This document shows, piece after piece, positions 1 to 6,839 of a stretch of DNA of 38,554 nt (the stretch's first letter is position 1; each line of letters starts with the position of its first letter). The stretch covers positions 1 through 38,554 of the forward strand of contig CALVJY010000021.1 of assembly GCA_944332455.1 (NCBI GenBank), written 5' to 3'. A program made the translations under genes and the position numbers. This DNA comes from an uncultured Clostridia bacterium. GTDB taxonomy: Bacteria; Bacillota; Clostridia; Christensenellales; HGM11417. A model generated the notes under the pieces. That model did not search any database. It was not told where the DNA came from and saw nothing but the letters and a program-made list of their open reading frames with translations.

Positions 1-505
1 GAATTTTGGCCGGACTTGAGGGACAAACCGCGTGCCGCTGTCCCTTCTTTTCGTTCTGAACTAGTCCTTGTTTTTAAATAACCTTTTTGCTGTCTGCAAT
101 CTTTTGGTGCAGCTTAGCGCGGTTTTTCCCTCGCTTCGGCAAGCCTGCGCTTCACCCTTTTCCTCCCCGGCTTTTGCTCACCGCAAAAGACCGGATTGAG
201 TCCGATGGCGGCGCATGTCCGCCATCGTCACAACAGAGTGAAAGCCCGGTGCGGGGGCAGTCTTTCCGAGCAAAAATAATTTGAAACGGACATACCATTT
301 TTTATTTATGTGTTTCTGTCCACAACGTGGCGCGAAGCGGCACATATCGAGCGGCACGATAGGGCCGCATATCGAGTGGGCGACATATCGAGCGAGGCAT
401 GGCCTCGCATATCGACATAAATTTATCGCAGGAACAAACAATCAATAATTCCGCTCAGTCAGAGTGGGCGTACCTTCCTGGCGGCGACGCCGCCCCTTCA
501 GGCAC
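1..505 (-). repeat. Composite structured repeat, copy A (cut by window start)
   Basis: No gene lies in 1-454. In minus sense the element starts inside the 3' end of the acetyltransferase gene (hairpin GGCGGC-gac-GCCGCC at 480-494, then TACGCCCACTC), continues through an AT-rich leader (416-471), and reaches four hairpins at 392-408, 376-384 (one arm lost), 351-368 and 327-343. They are separated by exact linkers ATATCGA (plus strand) at 344, 369, 385 and 409. Beyond this come two longer hairpins: 203-227 (9-bp perfect stem) and 167-194 (11 bp with one bulge). Bases 1-26 match 3800-3825, so this is a second copy of the 3781-4241 element. Seen directly; function unknown. Confidence 0.8.
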
Positions 506-1240
506 CCGGGCGGTGAGCTGGGCCCAGGCGGGGAAAAAGCCGCAGGACAGGGCGTTGCGCACCGAGGGCAGATTGCACCAGGCGGCGCAGTAGAAGGGGA
601 CTTTGCCGCGGGCCAAAATCTCCAGGGCCAGGCGGGCGGTCATGGCGGAGGCCAGACCCTGCCGGCGGAAGGCGGGCAGGACATCCACGCCGATCTGCCA
701 CAGGTCTTGGCCGTCCGCAGAGCATCCGGCCAGGCCGACCAGGCGGCCGTGGTCAAAGGCGCCCACGGCCAGACGGTCCAGCTCCGGCCGCGCCTTGGCC
801 AGCGCGTTGGGCCAGTCCGGGTACAGGCCGGCAAAATCGTCCGGGAACAGCAGGCGGAGGGGCAGGGGCGAGGGCTTTTCCCGCAGGGCCGCGGGGTCGG
901 GGAGAAAGTATTCCGCCATATAGCGGACCTTCAGGCCGATCGGGGCCAGGGCGTCGTTCAGTTGGTACAGCGCCGGGGTCTCGAAGCAATGGGCGGCCGG
1001 CACCTGGGAAAGGTAGGTCCGCACCGCGCGCTCGGCTTCGGGAGAGGTCTGGGCCACGACGTTGGAGCCGTAGCTGACCAGATCGCAGGCAAAGGGCAGG
1101 GGCAGGTCCTTCCGGCCGTTTGGCCGGGGACCGGCGGGCAGGATCACCGGCTCCGGACGGAAAAAATCCTCCGGCCGACAGCCGAAGTCTTCGGCCGACT
1201 GCCGGAGGGCAAGTTGAAGGATCTCATGTTTGGTCATCAT
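455..1240 (-). CDS. GNAT-family N-acetyltransferase
   Basis: A 261-residue protein with a C-terminal GNAT fold. The acetyl-CoA binding motif is visible as VLPAFRRQGLAS (R/Q-x-x-G-x-A type, about residues 188-199), followed by a helix and the usual FYCAAWCNLPSVRNALSCGF strand-helix that packs against the cofactor. The N-terminal half (residues 1-130) is not a GNAT domain and resembles the extra domain of two-domain GNAT proteins often found in Clostridia; its substrate cannot be told. Two adjacent ATG codons (1240 and 1237) are possible starts and no good ribosome site is visible before either. The last six residues (RYAHSD) and the Pro/Gly/Ala-rich stretch before them are encoded by the repeat that begins here, so the tail is probably not part of the fold. 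It stands alone, with arrays on both sides. Confidence 0.85.
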   Translation of the reverse strand: MMTKHEILQLALRQSAEDFGCRPEDFFRPEPVILPAGPRPNGRKDLPLPFACDLVSYGSNVVAQTSPEAERAVRTYLSQVPAAHCFETPALYQLNDALAPIGLKVRYMAEYFLPDPAALREKPSPLPLRLLFPDDFAGLYPDWPNALAKARPELDRLAVGAFDHGRLVGLAGCSADGQDLWQIGVDVLPAFRRQGLASAMTARLALEILARGKVPFYCAAWCNLPSVRNALSCGFFPAWAQLTARVPEGAASPPGRYAHSD

Positions 1241-1264
1241 AACGCTTTGGGAGGTTCCCGGGCC

Positions 1265-1580
1265 ATAGCGCCCGTAATAAATGAAGTGTAAAAAGGGGTT
1301 CCCGTTCTCGCTTTGTCTTTTAGTCGAACTGTTTGCCTGACGGGAAACTCGATATGTTTGCCAAAGGCAAACCCGATATTTGCCCGCTTTGCGGGCAATC
1401 GGGCGGCAGCGCCGCCGGGCGAGAACGCCCGTAACAAAGGAAAAGTAAAAAAAGTTACTGTTCTCGCTCAGTCTTTATGTCGATATGTTTGCCTTTGGCA
1501 AACTCGATATGTTCCCTTCGGGAACCCGATATTTGCCCGCTTTGCGGGCAATCGGGCGGCAGCGCCGCCGGGCCAGAGCG
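1265..1580 (+). repeat. Tandem hairpin array, plus orientation (units D1 and D2)
   Basis: Two tandem units of about 150 bp, each beginning GCGCCCGTAA or CGCCCGTAAC and passing a leader with GTTCTCGCT. D1 hairpins: 1356-1372, 1380-1398, 1402-1416 and 1417-1430. D2 hairpins: 1487-1503, 1511-1525, 1533-1551 and 1555-1569. Linkers are TCGATAT or CCGATAT (1349, 1373, 1480, 1504, 1526). The units share an identical 3' part and differ in the first hairpins; D2 has an extra one (GTTCCC-ttc-GGGAAC). A degenerate third start lies near 1568. In 1590-1755 I see nothing else. No plus-strand gene precedes the array; it lies just upstream of the minus-strand acetyltransferase. Confidence 0.75.
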
Positions 1581-1754
1581 CCCGTTCCACAGAAAAGAAC
1601 TTAAAAAGCATGGATCTCGCTTTCAAGTTTCGATTCTTTTCCCTCTGTTTTGTTCCGCCATATTGGAGCAAAGATCAAGGCAGAGGCCCCAAACCCGGCC
1701 ATTCGTATTGGATGAAACAGATCAAGAAACTGTGGATTTTATAATCGTCCTGCT

Positions 1755-2060
1755 TTCAATGTGTTTCTGTCCAATACGTGCCACAAAGTGGCACATATCG
1801 AGCAAAGTGAGCGTAGCGGAACTTTGCATATCGAGTGGGCGCAAGCCCACATATCGAGCGAGGCACAGCCTCGCATATCGACAAAAACTTATAGCAGGAA
1901 CAAAAATCAATATTCCCGTTTAGTCGGAGTGGGTGTACCTTCCGGGCGGCGCTGCCGCCCGAGCGAGGCAAAGCCGAGTATATCGACTTAAAGGTAGTGC
2001 AGGAAAAAAGTTTATTCTCCCGTACGTTTAGAGTGGGCGTATTGCCAGGTGCCGCCGGCA
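1755..2060 (-). repeat. Composite structured repeat, copy B (with a second partial unit)
   Basis: Sits directly at and after the 3' end of leuA, in the sense orientation. Hairpins at 1858-1874 (GCGAGGC-aca-GCCTCGC), 1835-1850 (GTGGGC-gcaa-GCCCAC), 1802-1827 and 1778-1794 (GTGCCAC-aaa-GTGGCAC), with ATATCGA linkers at 1795, 1828, 1851 and 1875. Closer to leuA there is a second shorter unit with one linker (1980-1986), its own leader and its own AGTGGGCGTA block (about 2031-2040), plus a hairpin GGGCGGC-gct-GCCGCCC near 1944-1960. So two units are nested in tandem. Compared with copies A and C the stems differ but pair perfectly. Confidence 0.8.
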
Positions 2061-3739
2061 CCCGGCGACGCCGCCAGAAGGTCGGAGCGCTCGGCCAGCA
2101 GGTTGTTCAGGGCGGAGACCAGGGCGTTGGCAGAGGCCGTGATGATATCGGGGTGGACGGCGGCGCCGAACCACAGTTCCCCTTCGGCGCGGATGCCCAC
2201 ATAGGCCACGGCGCGGGAGGAAGAGCCCTCTTCCAGGGCGTGCTCGGTGTAAAGTTCCACGGTGAATTCCAGCCCCAAAAAGGCCTTCAGGGCGTTGGAG
2301 ACGGCGTCCAGGCGGCCGTTTCCGCTCCGGGTGACCGTGTCCTCGCGGCCGGCGCACTTCAGGCTGACGATGGCCGTAAAGCCCTTGACCTGGGCGAAGT
2401 GGCACTCGGTGATCTCCAGGGGGCGGGTCTTGTCCAGATAGCGGTCGCGGAACAGCCGGAAGACCTCCTCGGGCTTGAGTTCCTTGTGCTTTTGGTCGGA
2501 CAGGTGCTTGACTTCGGCCGAAAAGGTCTCGCGCAGGCGGGCGGGCAGGTGAAAGCCGTAGGCGTGCTCGAGCAGATAGCCGATGCCCCCCTTGCCGGAC
2601 TGGCTGTTGATGCGGATGACGTCGGTCTCGTAGTCCCGGCCGATGTCCCGGGGGTCCAGGGGGAGGTAGGGAACGTTCCAGCGGGGATCGCGGTGCTCCT
2701 CCCGCCAGGCCATGCTCTTGGCGATGGCGTCCTGATGCGAGCCGGAGAAGGCGGCAAAGACCAGCCGGCCCCCGTAGGGCTGGCGGGGTGGCACCTCCAT
2801 GCGGGTGGCGTTCTCGTAGGCCTCGGAGACGGCGGGCAGGTCGGACAGGTCCAGCCCGGGATCCACGCCCTGGGCGTAGAGGTTGAGGGCCAGGGTGACC
2901 AGATCGGCGTTTCCGGTGCGCTCGCCGTTGCCGAACAGGGTGCCCTCCACCCGCTGGGCGCCGGCCAGAAGCCCCAGTTCGGCGTCGGCCACCGCGCAGC
3001 CCCGGTCGTTGTGGGGGTGCAGGGAAAGCACCACCTGCTCCCGGCGGATCAGGTTTTTGTGCAGGTACCGCACCTGGGCGGCGTAGACGTGGGGCATGGA
3101 GAGGGAGACCGTGACCGGCAGGTTGATGATGACCGGCCTGTCTTTGGGCAGGGTCTCCAGCACGGCGTTGCACACCTCCAGGGCAAACTCCGGCTCGGTG
3201 CCGGTAAAGGACTCGGGGGAGTACTCGAAGCGGCAGTTCAGGCCGGAGGCGGCGGCCTCCTCGGCCAGCATGGCGGCCCCCCGCACGGCCAGTTCCCGGA
3301 TCTCCGCCCGGTCGGCCCGGAACACCCGCTCCCGCTGGACGGCCGAGGTGGCGTTGTAAAGGTGGACGATGGCCGAAGGACAGCCCGCCAGGGCCTCGAA
3401 GGTCCGCCTGATGATGTGGGGGCGGGCCTGGGTCAGGACTTGAAGCGTGACGCCCTCGGGGATCAGCTCCCGCTCGATCAGCACCCGCAGAAATTCATAT
3501 TCGGTGTCCGAGGCCGCCGGAAAGCCCACCTCGATCTCCCGGAAGCCGATGTCGGTCAGCATACGGAAAAAGTTGAGCTTTTCCTCCAGGCTCATGGGCA
3601 CCACCAGGGCCTGATTGCCGTCCCGCAGGTCCACGCTGCACCAGATCGGGGGCTTGTCCAGATAATCCTTTTCCAGAAAGGAAAAGTCCAGCTCCGGGGG
3701 CAGAAAGTAGTTGCGCGTATATTTCTCTGAATTTTTCAT
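2012..3739 (-). CDS. leuA: 2-isopropylmalate synthase
   Basis: 575 residues from the ATG at 3739, which has a GGAGG site six bases upstream; the longer reading frame upstream has no support. The enzyme joins acetyl-CoA and 2-oxoisovalerate, the first committed step of leucine synthesis. The TIM-barrel start shows DLRDGNQALVVPM (catalytic Arg/Asp), the metal-binding LHPHNDRG motif and GTLFGNGERTGNADL. The C-terminal quarter has the regulatory dimer domain expected for leucine feedback, with the family's usual length. The pattern fits the LeuA type 2 subfamily. No other leucine gene is nearby, so it is a stand-alone unit. The last residues (QYAHSKRTGE) are encoded by the repeat that starts at the gene end; the normal protein end is probably around the preceding Ala/Gly-rich stretch. 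Confidence 0.96.
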   Translation of the reverse strand: MKNSEKYTRNYFLPPELDFSFLEKDYLDKPPIWCSVDLRDGNQALVVPMSLEEKLNFFRMLTDIGFREIEVGFPAASDTEYEFLRVLIERELIPEGVTLQVLTQARPHIIRRTFEALAGCPSAIVHLYNATSAVQRERVFRADRAEIRELAVRGAAMLAEEAAASGLNCRFEYSPESFTGTEPEFALEVCNAVLETLPKDRPVIINLPVTVSLSMPHVYAAQVRYLHKNLIRREQVVLSLHPHNDRGCAVADAELGLLAGAQRVEGTLFGNGERTGNADLVTLALNLYAQGVDPGLDLSDLPAVSEAYENATRMEVPPRQPYGGRLVFAAFSGSHQDAIAKSMAWREEHRDPRWNVPYLPLDPRDIGRDYETDVIRINSQSGKGGIGYLLEHAYGFHLPARLRETFSAEVKHLSDQKHKELKPEEVFRLFRDRYLDKTRPLEITECHFAQVKGFTAIVSLKCAGREDTVTRSGNGRLDAVSNALKAFLGLEFTVELYTEHALEEGSSSRAVAYVGIRAEGELWFGAAVHPDIITASANALVSALNNLLAERSDLLAASPGAGGTWQYAHSKRTGE

Positions 3740-3780
3740 ATTTCCTCCGGCCAAACGGCCTGCGGCTCTCCGGCCAGACG

Positions 3781-4241
3781 CAAAATTCCGCTGTGCGGAA
3801 TTTTGGCCGGACTTGAAGGGACAACCGTTGTTCACTTTGCCTTTCGGCAAAGCTCTGCAACGTTTTTCCCCTCTCAAAAGGCGATGCCTTTTGATTCACC
3901 TCTTTCCACCCGTGGCTTTGCTCACCGCAAAGCCACGATTGAGTTCAACGCCGGTACACGCCCGGCGTTGGCGCGACGAGATCAAAAGCCCGGTACGTGT
4001 ACAAACTTTGAGAAAAAAAGACAATTGAAACGGGCATATCATTTTTTATTTATGTGGTCGGTCCAAAACGTGTCGCAGAGCGACACATATCGAGCGGTCC
4101 GAAGGGCCGCATATCGAATGGCCGTCAGGCCATATATCGAGCGAGGCTTAGCCTCGCATATCGACATAAACTCATTGCAGGAACAATCAATCAATATTCC
4201 CGCTCAGTCAGAGTGGGCGTACAGGATGTGCCTTCAGGCAC
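3781..4241 (-). repeat. Composite structured repeat, copy C (most complete)
   Basis: Fills the gap between dus and leuA. In minus sense: hairpin GTGCCT-tc-AGGCAC (4228-4241, containing the dus stop), AGTGGGCGTA block (plus sense, near 4212-4221), leader, then hairpins 4141-4157, 4118-4133 (ATGGCC-gtca-GGCCAT), 4094-4110 and 4070-4086 (GTGTCGC-aga-GCGACAC), with ATATCGA linkers at 4087, 4111, 4134 and 4158. A second half carries long perfect hairpins: 3946-3970 (9-bp arms), 3911-3937 (11-bp arms, loop TCACC), 3875-3893 (8-bp arms), 3835-3852 (7-bp arms) and 3781-3805 (11-bp arms). It contains no convincing reading frame. Confidence 0.85.
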
Positions 4242-5172
4242 CCAGGACGGCCTTCATGTCGGCGGCGGTGGCGGCGGCGTGGGCGGCCAGTTTGAGTTCC
4301 CTGCCGTTGGGGAGGCCCTTTAAGTAGGCGGCCATGTGCTTGCGGAAGTTGAGCACGGCCCGGCGCTCGGGCAGGAAGGCAAGCAGAATGTCAAAGTGCC
4401 GGGCGGCGGCCTCCATCCGGGAGAGCGGGGGCGTTCGGCCGGCCAGAACCGAAAAGATGCCGGGATCGCCCACGGCCCCCCGGCCGATCATCACCCCGTC
4501 GCAGCCCGTGCCGGCCATGGCCAGGGCAGAGGCGGGATCGGTGACGTCGCCGTTGCCGAAGACCGGAATACGGACGGCGGCCTTGACGGCGGCGATGCCC
4601 GCAAGGTCGGCCTTTCCCCGGTACAGCTGCTCGGCGGTGCGGCCGTGTACGGTCACCCCGTCGGCCCCCTCGGCCTCGGCCATGCGGGCAAAGTCGGGGG
4701 CGTTCCGGTGGGCGTCGTCCCAGCCCAGCCGGAACTTGACGGTCAGCGCGCCGGGAAAGTTCTGCCGGCAGGCCCGGATGAGGGCGGCCGCCCGGCGGGG
4801 ATCCTTCATCAAAGCGCTGCCCTCCCCGTTTTTGACGATCTTGCTCATGGGGCAGCCCATGTTCAGATCCAGCAGATCAAAGGCCCGGATCTCGGGGCGG
4901 CGGCAGATCTCGGCCAGGATCTCCGGCTCGCTGCCGAACAGCTGGACGGCGGAGGGCCGCTCGTCGGGCAGGACGGCCAGCAATTCGGCGGTCTGTCGGT
5001 TGCCGTAGAACAGCCCCTTGGCCGAGACCATCTCGGTGCAGGTCAGGGCGGCGCCGCAGAGCCGGCAGACCGCCCGGAAGCCGACCTCGGTGTAGCCGGC
5101 CAGCGGGGCCAAGACCCGCCCGTGCGGCAGGGTCAGCGGCCCCAATCGGACGGGCGAGGAGAAGGGGATCAC
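4234..5172 (-). CDS. dus: tRNA-dihydrouridine synthase
   Basis: 312 residues starting at GTG (5172), the G of which lies inside the GTGA overlap with the yabN stop, preceded by GGGAGG at about seven bases: this overlap fixes the start. It is an FMN enzyme that reduces uridines in the D-loop of tRNA. Visible motifs: PLAGYTEVGFRAVC near the start, LLDLNMGCPMSKIVKNGEGSA with the catalytic Cys (about residue 107), VKFRLGWDD, TVHGRT, VFGNGD and VMIGRGAVGDPGIF for FMN phosphate binding. Length and motifs fit the DusB-like bacterial group. It is the last gene of the spoVT operon; in Bacillus yabO (rqcP) occupies this place. The coding region ends inside the first hairpin of repeat copy C. Confidence 0.93.
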   Translation of the reverse strand: MIPFSSPVRLGPLTLPHGRVLAPLAGYTEVGFRAVCRLCGAALTCTEMVSAKGLFYGNRQTAELLAVLPDERPSAVQLFGSEPEILAEICRRPEIRAFDLLDLNMGCPMSKIVKNGEGSALMKDPRRAAALIRACRQNFPGALTVKFRLGWDDAHRNAPDFARMAEAEGADGVTVHGRTAEQLYRGKADLAGIAAVKAAVRIPVFGNGDVTDPASALAMAGTGCDGVMIGRGAVGDPGIFSVLAGRTPPLSRMEAAARHFDILLAFLPERRAVLNFRKHMAAYLKGLPNGRELKLAAHAAATAADMKAVLGA

Positions 5173-6806
5173 TTGCCCGCCTCCCCGGACGGTCCGGCTT
5201 TCGGGGCCTGTTTTCCTCCGGAGCCGGCTGCCCGGTCGTCCGTCCCGACGTCCTGTCCGTCTGAGGCGGCCTGTTCGGGCTTTTCCCGCCCGGCTTTCTT
5301 CCCGGCCTCTTCTTTTTCGGCTTCTTCGGCCTGCCGGGCCAGCTCGGCCTGTCTGGCCTCTTCGGCCTTTCTGGCTTCCTCGGCCAGGATCTTCTCCAAG
5401 GTCTCCCCGGCGGCCGCCCTGCGTCCGGCCTCCTCCCACAGCCGGCTGCGGTCGTCCCAGGCGATGCGGCTCATCTCCTTTTCGGGGAACAGGGTCTTGC
5501 AGTCCCGCTCGAAGAGCTCGAAGCGGCGGATGAAGGCCTCGTTGGCCCCGGCCAGGGCGACTTCGGCGTCCACGTTCAGCCCCCGCAGCAGGTCGGAGGC
5601 CGCGAACAGAAATTCTCCGGCCGCCTTCTCCCGGGCCTCGGGGCGGAGCTTTTTGTCCGGGAAGGGCGGAAGCTCGGCGGGCATGGTCAGGCCGGCCTTT
5701 TCGGCCTTTTTGCGGATCTTCTGGGCCCGGAGCAGGGCGGGGAAGGTGCGGGGGACCGAGACCATGCTCTCGGTCACGTTCTCCAGGTGCTTTTCGATGC
5801 GCTTGTTGGCCTCCCAGACGGCCAGGGCCTTGTCGGGATCGGGGGCATAGACCTTCCGCTTGGTGTCGAAGATGTGGGTGTGGCGGGTGATCAGCTTTTT
5901 GCACAGCCCTGTCAGCACGTCGGAGAGGTCAAAGGTCCCCTCGGATTCGGACATGGCGGCGTGGAAGCAGGTCTGCAAAAGCAGATCGCCGATCTCCTCG
6001 CACAGCTTGTCCGGCTCCCCGCTGTCCACGGCGTCGGCCACCTCGTAGGCCTCCTCGATGGCGTTGATGCGGATGCTCTCGTGGGTCTGGGCCCGGTCCC
6101 AGGGGCAGCCCCGGGGACTGCGGAGCACGTCCAGGATCTCCAGCACCTCCTGCAGGCCGAAGCGCTCCCGCTTGATCAGGGGCTGGGGGACCAGGCAGAG
6201 GGTGGAGGAAAAGTCGTAGCGTGCGGCGCGGTCGATCTCGCACAGGGGGAGCTTGTCCAGCCGGCCGTCGGTGTACAAAAAGGCGGGCACCTGATCGCCG
6301 TAGGCATGGGTCAGCCGGAGCTTGAGTTCGGAGGCGGCCAGGGCAGAGTCGATCTCGGTGACGTACAGGGGGATCTCCCGGGGGAATTCCGGCCGGGTCC
6401 GGGCCAGCAGGTCGGCGCAGGCGTACACGCAGCAGGAGGTCATGGGCCGCCCCGCCCGCAGAAATTTGGGAGCGGCGGGCAGATAGCGCAGCCGCACGCT
6501 CTTTTGGCTGAGCATCACCACGCTCTCGTCGTCAAAGCCGCTGCCGTCCACCAGATAGGCCACGTTTTCGTATTCCCGGAAACAGGCCCGCACCCGTTCG
6601 GCCAGCCGGCGGTGCAGGGAGTCAAAGGTGCGGGAGTGCTCGAATTCCTCGTCCAGGCACTCGTGGGGCAGCCCGAGCGCGGCGAAGGCCTCATAGGCGG
6701 GAATGAGGGCGGTCTTGACCACGATCTTGTCAAAAAAGCCCTCCTTCAGCAGCTTGTCCGCCTCCGCGCTCCAGCTGCCCGTCCCCGTGCCGATCACAAA
6801 AAGCAT
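5169..6806 (-). CDS. yabN: YabN-type protein: methylase-like domain plus MazG pyrophosphohydrolase
   Basis: 545 residues. Residues 1-210 look like the tetrapyrrole-methylase-like domain of YabN, starting MLFVIGTGTGSW, but rather diverged, so catalysis there is doubtful. Residues about 218-320 are a MazG domain with CPWDRAQTHESI and the metal-binding EE..E (251-255) and EE..D (270-274) set; it would hydrolyse NTPs to NMPs. After about residue 320 there is a second, weaker MazG-like helical stretch with ALLRAQKIRKKAEKAG. The last 80 residues are a low-complexity, charged Ala/Glu/Lys coiled-coil tail not usual for the family. AAGGAG lies eight bases before the ATG. It follows spoVB by 33 bases and overlaps dus, matching the Bacillus order spoVT-yabM-yabN. 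Confidence 0.9.
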   Translation of the reverse strand: MLFVIGTGTGSWSAEADKLLKEGFFDKIVVKTALIPAYEAFAALGLPHECLDEEFEHSRTFDSLHRRLAERVRACFREYENVAYLVDGSGFDDESVVMLSQKSVRLRYLPAAPKFLRAGRPMTSCCVYACADLLARTRPEFPREIPLYVTEIDSALAASELKLRLTHAYGDQVPAFLYTDGRLDKLPLCEIDRAARYDFSSTLCLVPQPLIKRERFGLQEVLEILDVLRSPRGCPWDRAQTHESIRINAIEEAYEVADAVDSGEPDKLCEEIGDLLLQTCFHAAMSESEGTFDLSDVLTGLCKKLITRHTHIFDTKRKVYAPDPDKALAVWEANKRIEKHLENVTESMVSVPRTFPALLRAQKIRKKAEKAGLTMPAELPPFPDKKLRPEAREKAAGEFLFAASDLLRGLNVDAEVALAGANEAFIRRFELFERDCKTLFPEKEMSRIAWDDRSRLWEEAGRRAAAGETLEKILAEEARKAEEARQAELARQAEEAEKEEAGKKAGREKPEQAASDGQDVGTDDRAAGSGGKQAPKAGPSGEAGK

Positions 6807-6839
6807 ACAAAGATCTCCTTCTTCCCCCTCCGGAAGGGA

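Noticed and set aside
87..593. Small open frames across the composite repeats at the left end and their relatives near 1313-1991 and 3711-4327.
   Set aside because: They run through hairpins and leaders, have no ribosome sites, and are not kept between repeat copies.
3740..3877. Longer start for leuA at 3877.
   Set aside because: The added 46 residues are encoded by hairpins of the repeat, and the GGAGG site fits the ATG at 3739.
327..4164. CRISPR array, because of short repeated units (ATATCGA) with different sequences between them.
   Set aside because: The constant part is only seven bases, the variable parts are palindromes of 9-26 bases, and there are no cas genes.
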